A stretch of 64,000 bases of DNA, from the NCBI GenBank assembly GCA_946894095.1, contig OX335645.2, positions 11,245,001 to 11,309,000 on the forward strand. Reading direction: 5' to 3'. This DNA is from Incurvaria masculella (taxonomy: Eukaryota > Arthropoda > Insecta > Lepidoptera > Incurvariidae). This document shows positions 24,301 through 39,300 of the stretch, in pieces; within the stretch, counting starts at the first letter, position 1, and each line of letters begins with the position of its first letter. The translations under genes and the position numbers were made by a program. The notes under the pieces were generated by a model. That model was not told the origin of the DNA, searched no databases, and was given only the letters and a program-made list of their open reading frames with translations.

Positions 24301-27300
24301 TTATGTGGCAATTTACTCTTAAGTTTGTAGAGGAGTCCATTATGCCACACTTTATCAAAGGCCTGCTGTAAATCGAGGATAGCCGCTGAACAATATTCTT
24401 TGACTTCGAGAGATTTCCGTATTTTATCAACCACTCTATGCACCTGTTCTATTGTGGAATGGTGAGTTCTAAATCCAAACTGGTGATCTGGAATAAGATT
24501 GTTTTCATCAAGAATTGGCTTCAATCGATGCAGTAATAGCTTTTCAAATACTTTGGACATCACAGGTAAAAGACTTATTGGGCGATACGATGAAATTTCA
24601 TTCTGTGGTTTACCTGGCTTCGGTATCATTATTATTTGAGAAACTTTCCAGATTGATGGAAAGTGAGCCATTTGTAGGATGCTATTGAAAATGACAGGTC
24701 AATAATTCCTTTTTTCGGAAGCTCCTTAAAAGTACTCTTCCCGGGATCAGATCAAATCCTGGGGCCTTGTTAGATTCCAGTCGACCAATTGTTCGCCTCA
24801 CCTCTGTGGGTGTCGTTGGCTTTATGGGGAGGCACAACTGTAGGTTGCTTTCTATGTAACTCTGCACTTTCTTAGCCCACTCATGTTGGTCGCATTCATT
24901 GGGAGTGAAAACATTCTTCAGAAAGATACCGAACGCTTCGGCTTTTTCTTCATCGCTTCGAGCCCAGCCACCTTACAAGCGTAGTGGAGCAGAAACAATT
25001 TGTGGTTGTGCTAGGTGCTTTGTCGCTTTCCAGAGAGACCGGCTATCGTGTGCATGTGGCGAGAGGGATTCCAAATTCTGCTGGGTTGTTTCGTTATCAA
25101 TCTGTTTTATGAATGACCTGAGTTTTCCTGCGAATATGTTTAGAGCCGTCTTGTCTGCTGGGTGCCGACTATTATGCGCGCGTGTGGCATAATAGTCGGC
25201 ACCTTCTTTTCTCTCGCAGTCTTCTTTCCTCAAAAACCTGTTCTTTCAATATTGAATATTAGTTGCAATAAACATTACCCTGTCAAGTTCTTGAGTGCCT
25301 TAAAGCCATTAAAAGCTGAGTTGAACGCAATATAGGAGCATTGTACATTTTTTTATGGAACCTGACGGAATACACCACATTCCCGAAGAAATTAGGTGCC
25401 ATGCTAGGACCTTCCCTTTATGAGCACGGCTACATTGAACTGGATGGAAAACACGGACAATTTTTAATTGTCGCTTCAAGCATAGTTATATCCTAAGCGC
25501 TGGTCTCAACCCGGGCGGGCTTAACCCTAACACCTAGCAGGGGAAGGGGAGTTAAAGTTTCATGTTAAACTTCCGAACCATGATGACCGGGGAGAGGATT
25601 TGCATCCAGACCTCTAGCATGAAAGGCACGTCCTCTAGCCCCTAGACCAAGTGCTGTCAAATGTTGAAGTGTGCCGAGGTAGAAGACTGTGTCAGACATG
25701 TTCGGACTCAATTTTACAATTGAGAAACTTAATCAAATTTGCTTAATAAAAAGTTATTAAGCTACTAATTAAATGTTGTGTCAGGAAATTGTTGCAGAGA
25801 AACATTTTGAGATATGGAACAATACTGAAAGCGCCTACTATTTGGTCAAGACCACATCGGTTGAAAAAACAACTAATAAGAAAACACTGATGACGTGTGA
25901 AATTAGTTTGTTATTTTGTTTATGTGTTTAGTTACAGCGTCACATGTATAACATCAATTTTTCTTATGGCAAGTGATCCTGTCATACGTTTGATATGGCG
26001 GATTTATCAAAGCTTTTTATTATGAAAAATAGGTATAGGTGGCTGTGCTGAGGACCAAAGGTGCTCAGAAAAGCCAAATACACCTCACCTCGTGCAATCA
26101 CGCTCAGCAAAGCACCATACCAGCGGATTTGCGGACTATTGCTGAGTTATATGTTAAGAACTTGTATTTACCGCATTTCATTAAAAATGCAAAGAATGTT
26201 CAATAAGTCTTGTCAGTGATGCACTTTGCATGTTTTTAAAGCTGATTTACTTTAGTAAACAAAATCTTATTGCTGTTAATTTTCATCATTAATAAGCATT
26301 TCTCAAAACTTGACCACAATATTTCCACAGAAGGACAATCAATAGCAGAATAAGTAGCATTTCAGGAATAACTGGACTTGATTCCTAAAAATAAGGAGAG
26401 GACTTTATTGGTGATTGGTTTTAGTGTAAGATGAAATGTAATAAATTGTCAAGGAGGTAGGTTACTTTGAAAAATTTAATATTATTTGATCACAGGACAA
26501 GCGTTTTGAAAAAACTTCGTAGGTACTATATATTTTATCCGTCATGAGTAACTGTGTTTTGACCATTTTGGTTGAAATATAATAATAATTAAAACCTAAT
26601 GATAATGTGGTTTATATCAAATATGTAACATTACCTAATAAAATGTACTAATGTTCCCTAAATAAGATGAACATGGTAACATGGTTCTGAAAAATTATAA
26701 TGAATGCGAATCCTAAATCGGCTGCTGCGAACTCTTTTGAGATAATTAATATTATAGGTAGATTGTGAATGCTGAACCTCATTTTTAACCACACCGATAG
26801 GGCGAACAATCATGCAACAGTGACACATCAAGTACAACCTACATCCTCTGAAAATTAATTCAGGTATCACATGTTCGGCGAAACACACTTTCCATAAATA
26901 TTTAAGTTATACTAGTTAATGTCTTATGCCAGTCCTAAGCCTGAGAGTATTATTTCAAAATTATTAACTAGAGCATTTTCATTTTACAAAGTCCTGCATG
27001 TCCTTCCGTACAGCTGAACAGTGTGGTGGAATTTGGCTCGAGTTGAGCACTTTTATGGATTTTTTTTTATATACTTATTGCCACTATGTATATATGTATG
27101 CAGTCTACCCCTGTCAATGCGAGAAAGCCAGCGGAACATCATATTATGAAAAATGAAATGTTTATTCCAACTACAACTCGGTATAAAATTTAGCTTATTG
27201 TCATGAATAAGATCACTGTCCAAGTGCTGTGTGAGCTCCGGCAACATATTAATGATATTGCAATTCTCAACAGTGGACCAACCACAATGTGTCAAATGTG

Positions 27301-30300
27301 GTAATATTTGATATGTTGTGTAAACCTTGCCAACCACAATTCAACCCGTTCCAGAAGTACGAGTGTCAAAATGCTAGCTGGAAAAAAATATTACATTAGT
27401 TAAAAATCGTGATATACAACATACTAAGATCCTGGGAAAGTTTATAACAAATGCAAAGTATCTATTTATTCGAGAAATATTTATTTGTTACTAAAAATAA
27501 AAAAGTCTAGCTGGCAAAACATTCTCTCTCTTGTATTGCTCTACCCACCTTAATACCCAACTCATTATATTTAAACAAATTTTTACTTAGATTATATTTA
27601 CTAGATATTATATTAAAATATACCTATGAAATGGTACTTCCAGGGAGGTAATAAACTTAACATTTACTTACAGACTTTTTTACTTAACTTAGATGTATGT
27701 AGGTTCTTTCGGTAGAGGCACGCAACATTAGCATGACTCAGTACCAGATACACAATCCTATATTATGTAATCAGTTCTACTGCAAAATAAACTCAATATT
27801 TCCACAGTGATGGAAGACATTTCGAACAGTTGATGTAGGTGAGTTATACTGTTTATTTATTCATTTATTTATTTATTCATGCAACAATATACCTAACATT
27901 ACAGCGTAATAGCCAAGGCATTAGGCAATTTAGAGATACAGTACACATCTTATTAAAAAACTATGCAGAATCAAAGTTAACTGCCTTCTGGAAATCGGCC
28001 AGAGTGCAAGAATAGATGTCAATTTTGTCGGATATATCATTGAGAGCTGTAAGTGAACGGGTGAGCGGAGTATGACGCAGCATGTTGGTGCGTGAGGAGG
28101 GCAGCGCGAACTGTTGGTACTAACCATTGGACCACTGATTAATCATTAGAGTTGTGTTCCAAATACTGAGTCACACATGCTAATATTGCTAGCATTTACC
28201 AAAACAACCTGGTCTGTATATGTAAATAACGCTATAACATACAAACTCACCTTGTTACAGTAGGCTTCGGATATTCCAAGTGGGAAAATATCTCTCATAG
28301 CTATTGAAATGTTTTGGCTATTCTTTTTGAGCCACCAATCAATTGAATGTCTGTAAGAATGTCCGCTTGTGTTTTATTGTATTAAATGTTCTATATCTCA
28401 TTGTCCATGAGAAAATCAGGTCATCAAAGCTGGCTGTAGGCACTTCCAGTGTTCAGACGAGCTTGAAATGTTACACACTTGAATGGAAGTCAAGTGTAAT
28501 GTTATACTGAGAATAGCCTATTAAAAAAAACTAAAAGGACTGGGGATGATTTACATTTAGTACAGAGGATGGCGACGACTGAGAGTACTGACCGGGAGCG
28601 GCCATCTCGAAGGAGAGTCCGAGAGCGTCAAGGTCAGGCGGGTGCGGATGTGGGAGCGGATGCTGGTGCGGGTGCGCGTGTGGGTGCGCGTGCGCGTGCG
28701 CATGCGCGTGCAGGTCGGGCCGCGCGCGCGCTCCCACGACCGCGCGGATCTCCTGCCGCACATACTCCGAGGCCGCGCCCGCAGCGCCCCCTCCACCGCC
28801 GCCGCCAGCGCCTGCCGACACACATCACCTTTGGTAAACCACTCAAAAAACTTCGGAAACAATCTCTTTACTTTATAATGCTATTGTCGTCTGCAGTGCC
28901 GTTTTATCCACTTTGACAGCAATTTCAGTCACAGCTATTTATTTGTCGCGAGAACCTCTACCGCCATTGCTTCTCTCAAATTGAACTCATATCTTCACAC
29001 CACACTTTAGCTTTGAAAAGATTTAAGATTCACCCATCGATGTAACCCTATCAAATATTTAGTATGAAATAAAACTATGATACAAGCTTAAACAGAATTC
29101 TGGACTTTAAGTAACTGAAAATGAGTTTGATTAACAACTAAAATAGTATGAGGATTGGCCTGCTTAAGAAGTCTTCGAATCACTATTTGTACACTCACTT
29201 TATGTAAGAATGCACTGTTGTTTCTCCGAATAAATAAAAGAAGAATTGAGTTTACTTAACAACAAGAATAATCCGAGAGATTGCCCTGGTTAGGAGGCTT
29301 CTTCAATAGGTATAATAGAAGCTACAGATTTTTATCTGAACTCAATGCAAGGTTAAATTGTGATATGATTCTTGACTTGTCAGAGTATAGATTACCTATT
29401 ACCTAAGGACCAGAAAACACAATTAAGGTGGCCCAACCCGGCGGGACTAACTCATTCGCGGGCAAGTTACAAAACCGTGCTGTTGCGCTCTGGGAATTTC
29501 TCTGTTTCAAAGAAAAATACAGGCTCCGTGACGAGGAAGATGCAACATGTCCACAAAAAAGACAATGTGCATAGTGTATGATTTGGTAAGATATTTTACG
29601 AAAATTTTAATTACAAAACGACTTATAGCTAAAAGTAAACCACGACCGCTGTAGTCAAAAATCTAACAAAAACCAACAAGCTATGTCTGATGACTAATCT
29701 TTTTAAGATGTTCTTACTTTATCATTGCGTAATCCACATCCAAAGTTATTGTATAAAACGCGCGAAAAATTCGAACTTTCGGATCTTATAACTTAGAAAC
29801 CAAACACAATTTTACAATGCCAACGGTCATCAGACATCTATTTCGATCAAATAAAGCTATTTTTTGAGCATAATTTGGGATCTCTGACAAGAAACATGGG
29901 CGTGATCTTGAAATATGGAAGTTGAGCGGGATGGCCCACCCAATTAAGGTGGGTCTTCCCGCTCAACTCACTATACAAACAGGAAAAGATTTCATTTTTT
30001 CGTCCTGTATTAAAATTTCCTAACGGAGATGACGATGCACTACAACATGACTTTGCGACTATTGGTGGTCCTCCCCCCGTGTTCAACCCGCCATCCTGGA
30101 CCCTAGCTTAGCATCAGCTGCACCCGTTTGTTCATCGTCGCTTATAACTGTGTAAGTGCTCTTTTACCTAAATTTCATGTAAAAACTAAAACGTTTTACA
30201 TAAAAAATACAGCATAAACGGCTTCTAAGTTTATTGTCTATATTCACATCGATAATAGTGACTGATGTAACAACGTGTGTAAAGGAAAGGTATAAATCTG

Positions 30301-33300
30301 TTAACTTTAAAATATTATTTTGATATATGTCTTACATATTTTTTCATCTATAGTGTGAAAGCGGACACATAATACTGCTACCTGCCACTGATTTTTATGT
30401 TAGCACATAATAGGTATATAATAAATTAGTAAATATTTAGTTGTCAAGATATGTATGCACATGCAGTATTTAGATTAGATACAATACAATAGATCATTAT
30501 TTACCTAGACCCGCTATGTTCATGCAATATATTAATCTCTACACATTCCATATAGTCTAAGTACATACCTTATAAACTTGATAAACTCATGCACAGTAAA
30601 CCTACCTCCCCAGAGATAAGGATGACAATTTCAATGTACAGACCCACCCACCCACCATATGGCAGCGATGTGGAAAGAAAGTACAATCAAATGACCTCAT
30701 CAAATCATGGCAGCAGGGATGGTTGCCTTACCCTATCCAGCAATCTTACACAACCTTACCTTATCTCAAGCTATGTGTTGATCGAGCAGTCATCACTAAG
30801 CGAAAGATATAAATAAAAACATAATTTATAAAAAATACATATTGTTGTGCATATTCATATGTTTTCATACCAAACCTCCTTGGATTTGAATTATTGCCAT
30901 GGTTTTGTGTCAATTAAATTTTTCAGGCTCTGCAAATAACCTATACAGCTAACGGGCCGTTTGAATTGAATGACCAGTCGCCTTTCTACCTGACTCATGC
31001 AACAAAAAAGATCATCTAAGCTGCGCGTGGTGAACCTTGCTCATCACGGGTGCACACATGCATCAATGTGATAAGCATGCCGTTAAGTGTTATTTGTCCT
31101 ATAATTGCAACGAATCAACCATTGCAATTTTGCTTTTTATAAGACAAGAAAATTCAAAGTTTTTTACAAAATCAATTTTGATTTCTCTGCTCTCCGAAGA
31201 GAACATATTTGTAGAAGACCTTTCTAGGGAGAAAACTCCAGATTGTGCGGGGAATATATATTAGGTTGGGGAAAAAGTTTCTTCGCATTTTTTAAGAAAA
31301 TTCAAAACATTTTTTAATATGGTTTATTTACATTTAACTAAAGTATGTAGGTACCATTTTGTTCGATAACTTTTTGCCATCTTGTAGGTAGGGACATGAT
31401 CCCATTGCTATAGAAATATTGGGACTTCTGATCAATATACCGCGACAAGTGGTTTTGGCAGTCCTCTCGTGATGTTAACCTGACACTGCCTAAAGAATTC
31501 TGAAGAGACTTAAACAGGTGGAAATCTGAAGGTGCAAGGTCAGGACTATACGGCGGATGCATTAACACCTCCCTGCCAAACTCTCTTAGTTTTTGCTGAG
31601 TGGCTAAAGATGTGTGAGGTCTAGCGTTATCATGATGAAAAACCACACCCCTTCTGTTGATTAATTCCGGCCGCTTTCTCTCAACTTCTTGCTTTAATCT
31701 CATCAGTTGTTCGCAGTAGAGTTCAGAATCGATGGTCCTGCCTGGTGGTAACAGCTCATAATGAATAATGCCCTTCCAATCCCACCACACACACAGCATC
31801 ACCTTGTTGCGAGTTAACCCGGGTTTCGCCACAGTCTGTGAAGCTTGACCGGCCTTTGACCACGACCTTTTTCGCACGTTCTTGTCGTACGTGATCCACT
31901 TTTCATCACCAGTTATCAGCTTCTTCAAAATGGTTCGGTTTCATTACGTCGTAATAAAGAATCACAAATGAGTACACGGTTCATTAGGTTTCTTTCAGTG
32001 AGCTCGTGAGGTACCCAAATATCGAGCTTTTTTGTGTACCCAGTTTTTTTCAAATGCGCCAAAACTGTTTTGTGGTCAATTCCTAGTTCTTCAGCTACGT
32101 CGTAACTACTGATATGCCGATCTTGCTCCACTTTTTCAAAAATGGCATCCATTTTATCCGTAATAGGGCGACCAGAGCGACGTGCATCTTTGACATCAAA
32201 ATTTCCGGATTGAAAACGCTTAAACCAAATTTGTGCTACTCTCACAGACACTGCACTAGGTCCATAAACATCGCAAATTTTTTTCGCGGCTTGCGTTGCA
32301 TTTTTACCTTTTTTGTAGTAAAATTTTAAAATGTATCGAATTTCTTCATTAGATTCACTCATTTTGACAGTACGAAAAACAAATGAGAATCACACATTTT
32401 CCTAATTTGAATTTGGAATTATGTTCTTTAAAATTTAAACTTTCAATGATACCAAAACCAGCCAGATACAAATAGTATAGCCAAAGAGATTTTATTACAA
32501 GTTCATACATACTATAATGCGAAAAGACTTTTTCCCCGACCTATTATATAATTCCCTAAAATTATAACACAAACTTAATATAATTTTTTAAACAAATAAG
32601 CACACACCCAGACATTGCAAATTTGTTAACATTTCACATACATATCCAAGCCCGAACATAAAATATTTTTAAATCATTACATGTAAGTTTGTATGCGATA
32701 TCCGTTCATTGTTATTGACACTGCAGGTACCTGCATAATGATTAGTGACACAAACTTCATAATGCATACATTTAGAGTTATCTCACGAAATATATACTTG
32801 CAGGCACAGATTATGGCCGCAATATGAGCAAAACATGCCAAAAATTTTGTGCAAAATTGTTGTTTCATGATTTGTCAAAGAATTTTAGTAAAATATAATC
32901 AGTGTGTGTTTATATATTTTTTTTCGAACTCGCACTGCAAGCCATTAGATTTTATTTAAATTGTGATTTCCAACGTCTAATGGAAACGAAAAACTACTTA
33001 GCAAATAGTCTGGACATGAGCGGAAAAGTGCAGTGTGAGAAGTGCTCAAAAGAAAAGCAGGGGTGGGCTGATGGAAACCATCCTAAGACCCTTTGTGAGA
33101 AATCCAATTTAAGAAGGTCTCTGACATGTCTACCCAATATGAAGTTTTTTGCATACAATGCACAAACAATATATGACTTTGACACTAATCAATGAACCAG
33201 TAATATTGAAAACGAATCTACAGATATCTTAAACATATATATTTAATTAGTGCCCCGGAGTCAGTTACTTTTTGTAAGGTGTTTCCAAAAAACTTAGTAC

Positions 33301-36300
33301 GGCCGAACACGGTTAGAGAAGGCCACACCATATTGAGCCCCTCAAGTAGGGCCAGGGAAGGCATAAATTTTTTTTTTTAAAGTTTTTCATCATTAGCTAT
33401 CCAAATGATAAAAAACAATATGCTATAGTTTCAATTCAATGTATGTCAATACATTGTATGAAGTTTAGAATCGAAGTGGACAATTGGGCCACATTCTGTG
33501 CCTGTTTTTGTATAATACAGAAATACCAATCTTAACACAGACCTCCTCTAGCAGAAACATAATGTTGTTCCCGAACTTGGCCATGTTATAAAACAAGAGT
33601 ACATAACCCCAAGTACGTGTACGTATTTCTGCTTTTGATGACACCGATGACATAATGCGATGAAGCGAGCACGTGCGATGGAATGGGGGGACGCCGGCGC
33701 GCGGCGACAGTGATGTGGTTGGTGATGCGATGCTGTGGTGATGCATGTGGTACTTACAGGAGAGGGGGTGATCGTGCTGGTGTGGCGGCGGGGGCGCGGC
33801 GCGACGTGCGTAGTCCACACAGTAGCCGGCCGCGTTGCCCGCCGCACCCACCTCTGCATAGTAGCCCCCCACTGCCACACACGCGCTCGTTAGCTTCCAC
33901 ACTCTCTCGCCGGCCCTGAGCTGCGCTGCCCTGTCTACCTCGCGTCGCATCGCCTCGCCTCGCCTCGCCTCATCTCACCTCACCTCGCCTCCAAGCGCTG
34001 CGTCCGGCAGACCCGACGCACATCTCCTCAATATTTATTACTCAGGGTAGAGATAAGCGGCACTCATGCACTAATGTTATAAATACTTTTGTACTGTAAG
34101 TACCTAAAATACTCTCACTAATTAATGTTCAAATGCTAGATATAATAATAGGATTGTAGAAGAAATTTTATTAGTATTATTAAGAGTTTCATAGATAATA
34201 AGATAAGAAGAAACATGCCATTTCAAAAATTAAAAAAAAAAAACTTTATTTCAGTACCATGCTTTCTGTGGCGACAAGAAATGTCATCAAAATATTTGAA
34301 ATCAATCATTTATTTATAGGTCGAAAAGGTTATTTCTTGTGCGCCACTTGGCTTCTATAGGAATGAATTAATGAAATTTTACCAGGCAATTATTCTAGAA
34401 CATTTTTTAAAAAAACTACTCACTCGAAGAAAGTCAAGTCCCACTTGAAACTTCCAGCAGACTGATATGTAGGTTAATTACTTAACCATTATAAGAATTA
34501 TGAAGAGCTTGTTCAAAGAAAAAAACTGTTTCAAATAACATTTAACCGACTTCAATCACTAAGAGGAGTATATTCTTTCATAAAATTTATGAAAGGACCA
34601 CCCCTGAGATACTGATGAGAAAAATAATTATTCAAATCGTTTGTCAATTTGCAGTGATATCGAGTAACATACATACAAAAAAAACATACAGACGAATTGA
34701 GAACCTTCCCCTTTTTTGAAGTCGGTTAAAAAAGAACACCATTTCGGTATTATTATTTTATGGATTTGTCTGTGTGAAAGCTTTGGGCTACGTACTGTGG
34801 TGAGGACGCGGCGGCCGCTGGTGGTAGGGCGACAGCGGCGGGTGGGGACTGAGTGGCGTGTGCGGCGTGTGCAGCGCGGCGGGACTCTGGTGACCGGAGT
34901 GCATCGCGGCAGCACTCTGCTGCGCGTATGCACTCTGAAATTACATGTAACATTACTATAGCGGCCACTATTAACAAGTATTGGATTATTTTCATTAATG
35001 GATACGACAGACGCTTTCAGACCAAAAATTGTTTCAATTTAGTTCGCGCAGTCGATTTAATAAAAAGGTTAACAGCTATTAGAGCAAAATAACAACATAA
35101 TAGAAGAGTTACAAACATAATAAAAAAGTTAGAGAGTTTAATCCTAAAATGCAACAGCGCATAAAATAAATTTCAAAAACATAAAGGAAGACTCACCGTT
35201 AATTGTGCACTCAACATTGGATTCTGTTGCTGCTGTGAGGTAATTTTATTTGTACCATAAGTCGACCCAACTTGACCTGAAAAATGAAGCATTTAATATA
35301 TACAGATTTATTCATTGTTTGCAAAAAGAAACAATACCGATCTTGACCCTTTTCCATCAATCTCTAAATCGTGATACTGTCAGTTTCTTCTTGCAGAGTC
35401 GTCAAAGTAACAGCAGTTCTTAACAAAGTAAATAAGGTAGCACAGTGCAAGGAATACCTAGTAAATGATTTTATTCCAATTTTTATTACTATTTTGACAA
35501 GTGAATATATTTTTACTAAAAATAAAAAAAGTTGGTTTATGATCTTTTTAAAAAGCCACATAATAATGCCTCACTAAAGGACAGAATGATTGCATAGGAA
35601 TAGGTTTAACAATGCTTTATAGTTCCATAGCACCAAAATGTAATGAAAACCTTCCCATGTTTTGCTACTGAACACATATTTCGAGATCACCGAGGGGGAG
35701 AGTAAAACATAATGATTAAGAGAAAGTGAAATATAGCGAGGTGGGAGAGGCAAACAGGGGAAGAGAGAAAAAAGAGGAAAGAGGGAGCGAAAGGGGAGAT
35801 AAAGATAAGTACACAGATTTGTATATGTATACTGACTTGAGGGATGGTAGAGCTGGTGGTGGTAGTCGGTTCGCGTGAGAGCCACATTGGGCGGAGTGGC
35901 GGGGTTGTTGAGCGCCTCGATGGTGTTGTTGAGGTCGCCGGGCGCCTGCTCTGCGCCCTGCGCATGCACACACACACAGACTTAGCACTGCCCCCACATC
36001 GCTGCACCGTGGGATCGGGGCTCATGCCGAGGTTCATAGACTTTACTTGTACTTGGCTAAGCCAGAGTATTTCTTACAACTGTCAGTTTTTACACAAAAT
36101 GTATGGAACTGACTGAAATGTCGAATTGACAGTCGGAAGCCATACTTTGGCTAAGCCAAGCACGAGTAATATCTATGTATCTCAGCATCAGAATTAAAGT
36201 TTAAAATACCCACCTCATTATGAAAGGAGTAACTTCCCATGCCATTTCCCTGAATATGAAGTGGGAGGGTTAGTTGGGCCCGCTACGATGGTAGCAGAGC

Positions 36301-39300
36301 CAGAAAATGTATATGAAATATTTGTGAAGTGACCATGTTCCTTTTGGTTGCCTGTTCGATACACTGTAGTGCTGCTAAAATAAAGTGACAGTTCTGGTCC
36401 CACGATGACTTGATCTCTTTGGAAAGCACGTACCTGCGGTACCACCATCTGCTGGGTGCGCTGCACGAGCAGCAGGCGCGCGCGATGCTGCTCGGCGAGG
36501 TGTCGCGCGCGCGCCACGCCACCTCCCACCCCCAGCGGGGGAGGCTCCGACCCGCCGCCGCTGCCTCCGCCGCCACCCCCGCTTCCCGAGCGACCGTACA
36601 GCTGACTCTGCTGCACCGGAAGAACGACAATACCCATTGAGTGCAAAGAAGAGTTTATTTGAATGTTTTACTATTAGATGGTCGAAGCGGCAATGAAAAT
36701 TGTCCGTGTTTTCCATCCAGTTCAATGTAGCCCAGCAATCGCTTGCGGTGTGAAGAGGCTTGTGTGAGGTGAATATCTAACAGTCAGTTTGGTGTTAGCC
36801 ATACATTTGTTACATAAAAAAAACCTTCCAATCACAGGCAGGCAAACAACTACCAGACACTAAACTGTATTACTTTATAACAAAAATTGATTATCAAAAC
36901 TATACAGATAGACATAAATAAGATTCAAAATATGCCAACCTAAACGTAAAGTAAGTTCTCACACATTGTTATATCAGAGATACTATCCTGTCGTGTGTGC
37001 ACTTTAAGTGCAAGGCACTTAAAGTTGAATATAAGCATTTTGCGACTTAAATTGCACTTTATTGTGTCGAAGCAGAGTCTGATATGTAAATATCAGCACG
37101 GAGTGCCTCGCCTGTCCTAGGGACTTTTAATTAATTTATATGTGGTGAGAACAGGTACAGAGCGCATCACCCTCAACGCCACAGTAGGCATTGGAATTTG
37201 CAAGTAAAACGTATTTGGGACAAGGTCCAATGTGTGGCATCTAAGGTGATGAGTTTGTACATTGCAAACGGATTTCTAAAGCTTGAATTTGATAAGCTGT
37301 GGTGGTTTTCTTGTCTAATTACGTTCGCGTAGTGCCTGTTGCACATAGGCAAGTGTTTGCTTGGCGCATGCACTCACCGGACTCTGGGCCGAGTAGGCGG
37401 GCGACACGCCAGGCGACGGACTCTTGACTACATTCTCCACTTGCATTAGGTTTTGTGTGATGGCGTTTATCCTGTCCATTTTCTCTTTCATACCCTGCAA
37501 TCAGAAACATAAATTAACAACTTATTCTTCAAATATAATAAATACAATGTAATTAATGGAGCCAGATGGTAGAATTATTTTAGCTAATGAGTCAGTTGTC
37601 TGCATTCTGTTGATTATAAACTCAAACAAGTGCCACCAAAATATAGTAGTGATCTGGTATGTTGCAACTAACTCAAACCATAGCACTTTATTCCACCCAC
37701 TGTCAGATTTTCTCTTACTGTGGGGATGAGGAGAGATAGACTATGGAGGGGTTACTAACATAACTCGATAACAATTGAATACTCGAATAACAGATTGCTA
37801 TGAAGAATAATAAGTTTCAATCTTTCATATTTTATAATGTTAACTATTTTCTAACACCCACCTAACTTTACCATCATCATTAATTAAATTTATCAGAAAA
37901 ACAGATATTTGACATTTTTCTCTATAAATGACCCTGAGAACATAACATTTACTAATCACTTTGTCTTTTTTCATTCTAACTTTTTGATAGTCAAACTTAC
38001 GGCACAACTTGTGGTCCTTTAAATATGTGAAGAAGCACCGGTCCGGCCCGAATGGTTTTCACAGCCCCCATGAAAGTTATAATAGCCCATGGGCATCGCA
38101 GCGCACATGAAGGTGAAGAGCTGGCGCATGTTACACGTTTACATAAACTTTATTAAAAAACGGCATATCACAAGGGATATCCTCAGAGCCACAATATGGT
38201 TGGACAGCAGAAAGCAAGTCTGCATTGCTTTTGCTGAGAACAGAGGTATGTATGTAGCTTAGTGTCAGTGAAGTACTGTTAGTGAAGCAGTACTGACCGC
38301 ATAGTCTGTGCGGGCTTGGTTGAGGGTGTAGAGAGACAGGTCGGTAGGTGGACGTGGGTCCAGCTCGTTGTTGATAACATCATCCAGCAGATCCGACAGC
38401 ATCTGGTCGTTGGGCCCCTCGCCCCCGCCTCCTCCCCCGTCGCCGTCCGCGCCGCCGCCACCTCCGCCGGCACGCGCGCCTCGCGACGCAATACCACTGC
38501 ACATACCAAAATCACATTAATCAATTTCCATTAAATTGTTATGTTGTTTGCTGAAATTAATACAATTATAAACAGATCAGATAATCCGAGTTCTTTGTGC
38601 CGAAGATACTGAGAATATGAACAATGTTCATTCAAGTTGTTGGACACAAATAAAAAAGCTTTAAGTTTCGAGCCAATACATGCAACGACTTGGGTGAGCC
38701 AGGTTGCTTTATGAAGGGAGTGTTGACACGGCGAAGAATGATGAGTACATGCCTATACTTCGCTCTCGGTATTGTCTGATGACATTGACGAGATATTTTT
38801 TATTGAAAAACAAGTCACTTCATAATTCTGAACTTATGTACCAACAGGTTGTCCGCATTTTTTATCTAGTTCAATGTAGCCGTGCTTAATGAAAGGACCT
38901 GCCTCCTTACCTACTTTCTTTGTAAATGTAGTGTCATGGACTCATAAAATGACAGCAAGATACATACCCCCAAAACAAAAAAATAAATAATGTGGCATAT
39001 ATCACTAAATTATTGAAAAAACTATGTTCCAAATGTGTGTCCAAATATTGAAGGCACCCAAAAATTTAAAAGAAAATATACAACACTTACGCGGAGTCCG
39101 GCCGGTAGTGGTGGAGCTGGGGCGGATACAAGGGCGTGGTGGGCGGCGTGGGGGGCGCGGCGGGCGCGGCGTACGCGCGGCTCCCCTGCAGCACCATCTG
39201 CAGGTGGCTGTGCGCCGCCTGCGTCGCCGCCGAGCTCGCCAGCGCCTCCATGTTGCCGCCGCTCGACCCCCCGCCGCCCCCTCCGCCGCCTCCGCCGTTG

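Larger units (their letters stand above)
21341..28554 (-). other. tai intron 16
   Basis: 7.2 kb between exons 17 and 16. Holds the truncated Jockey-like LINE (23322-25245), a family S copy (25365-25660) and a LINE 3' end (27853-28125). The stretches 21400-23300 and 25670-27850 are AT-rich with no recognised feature. Confidence 0.7.
28812..33757 (-). other. tai intron 15
   Basis: 4.9 kb between exons 16 and 15, containing MITE family A copy 3 with its abutting fragment and the near-intact mariner. The stretches 30000-31260 and 32545-33757 show no gene; a frame at 32902-33195 is open but carries no recognised motif. Confidence 0.7.

Noticed and set aside
32902..33195. 97-codon plus-strand frame in tai intron 15, with several Cys
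   Set aside because: No recognisable zinc-finger spacing, no splice or regulatory support, and surrounding DNA is intronic and AT-rich.
36218..36646. 142-codon minus-strand frame running through exon 11 into the intron
   Set aside because: Only 36434-36610 is exon; the remainder follows a good GTACGT donor and has no conserved content.
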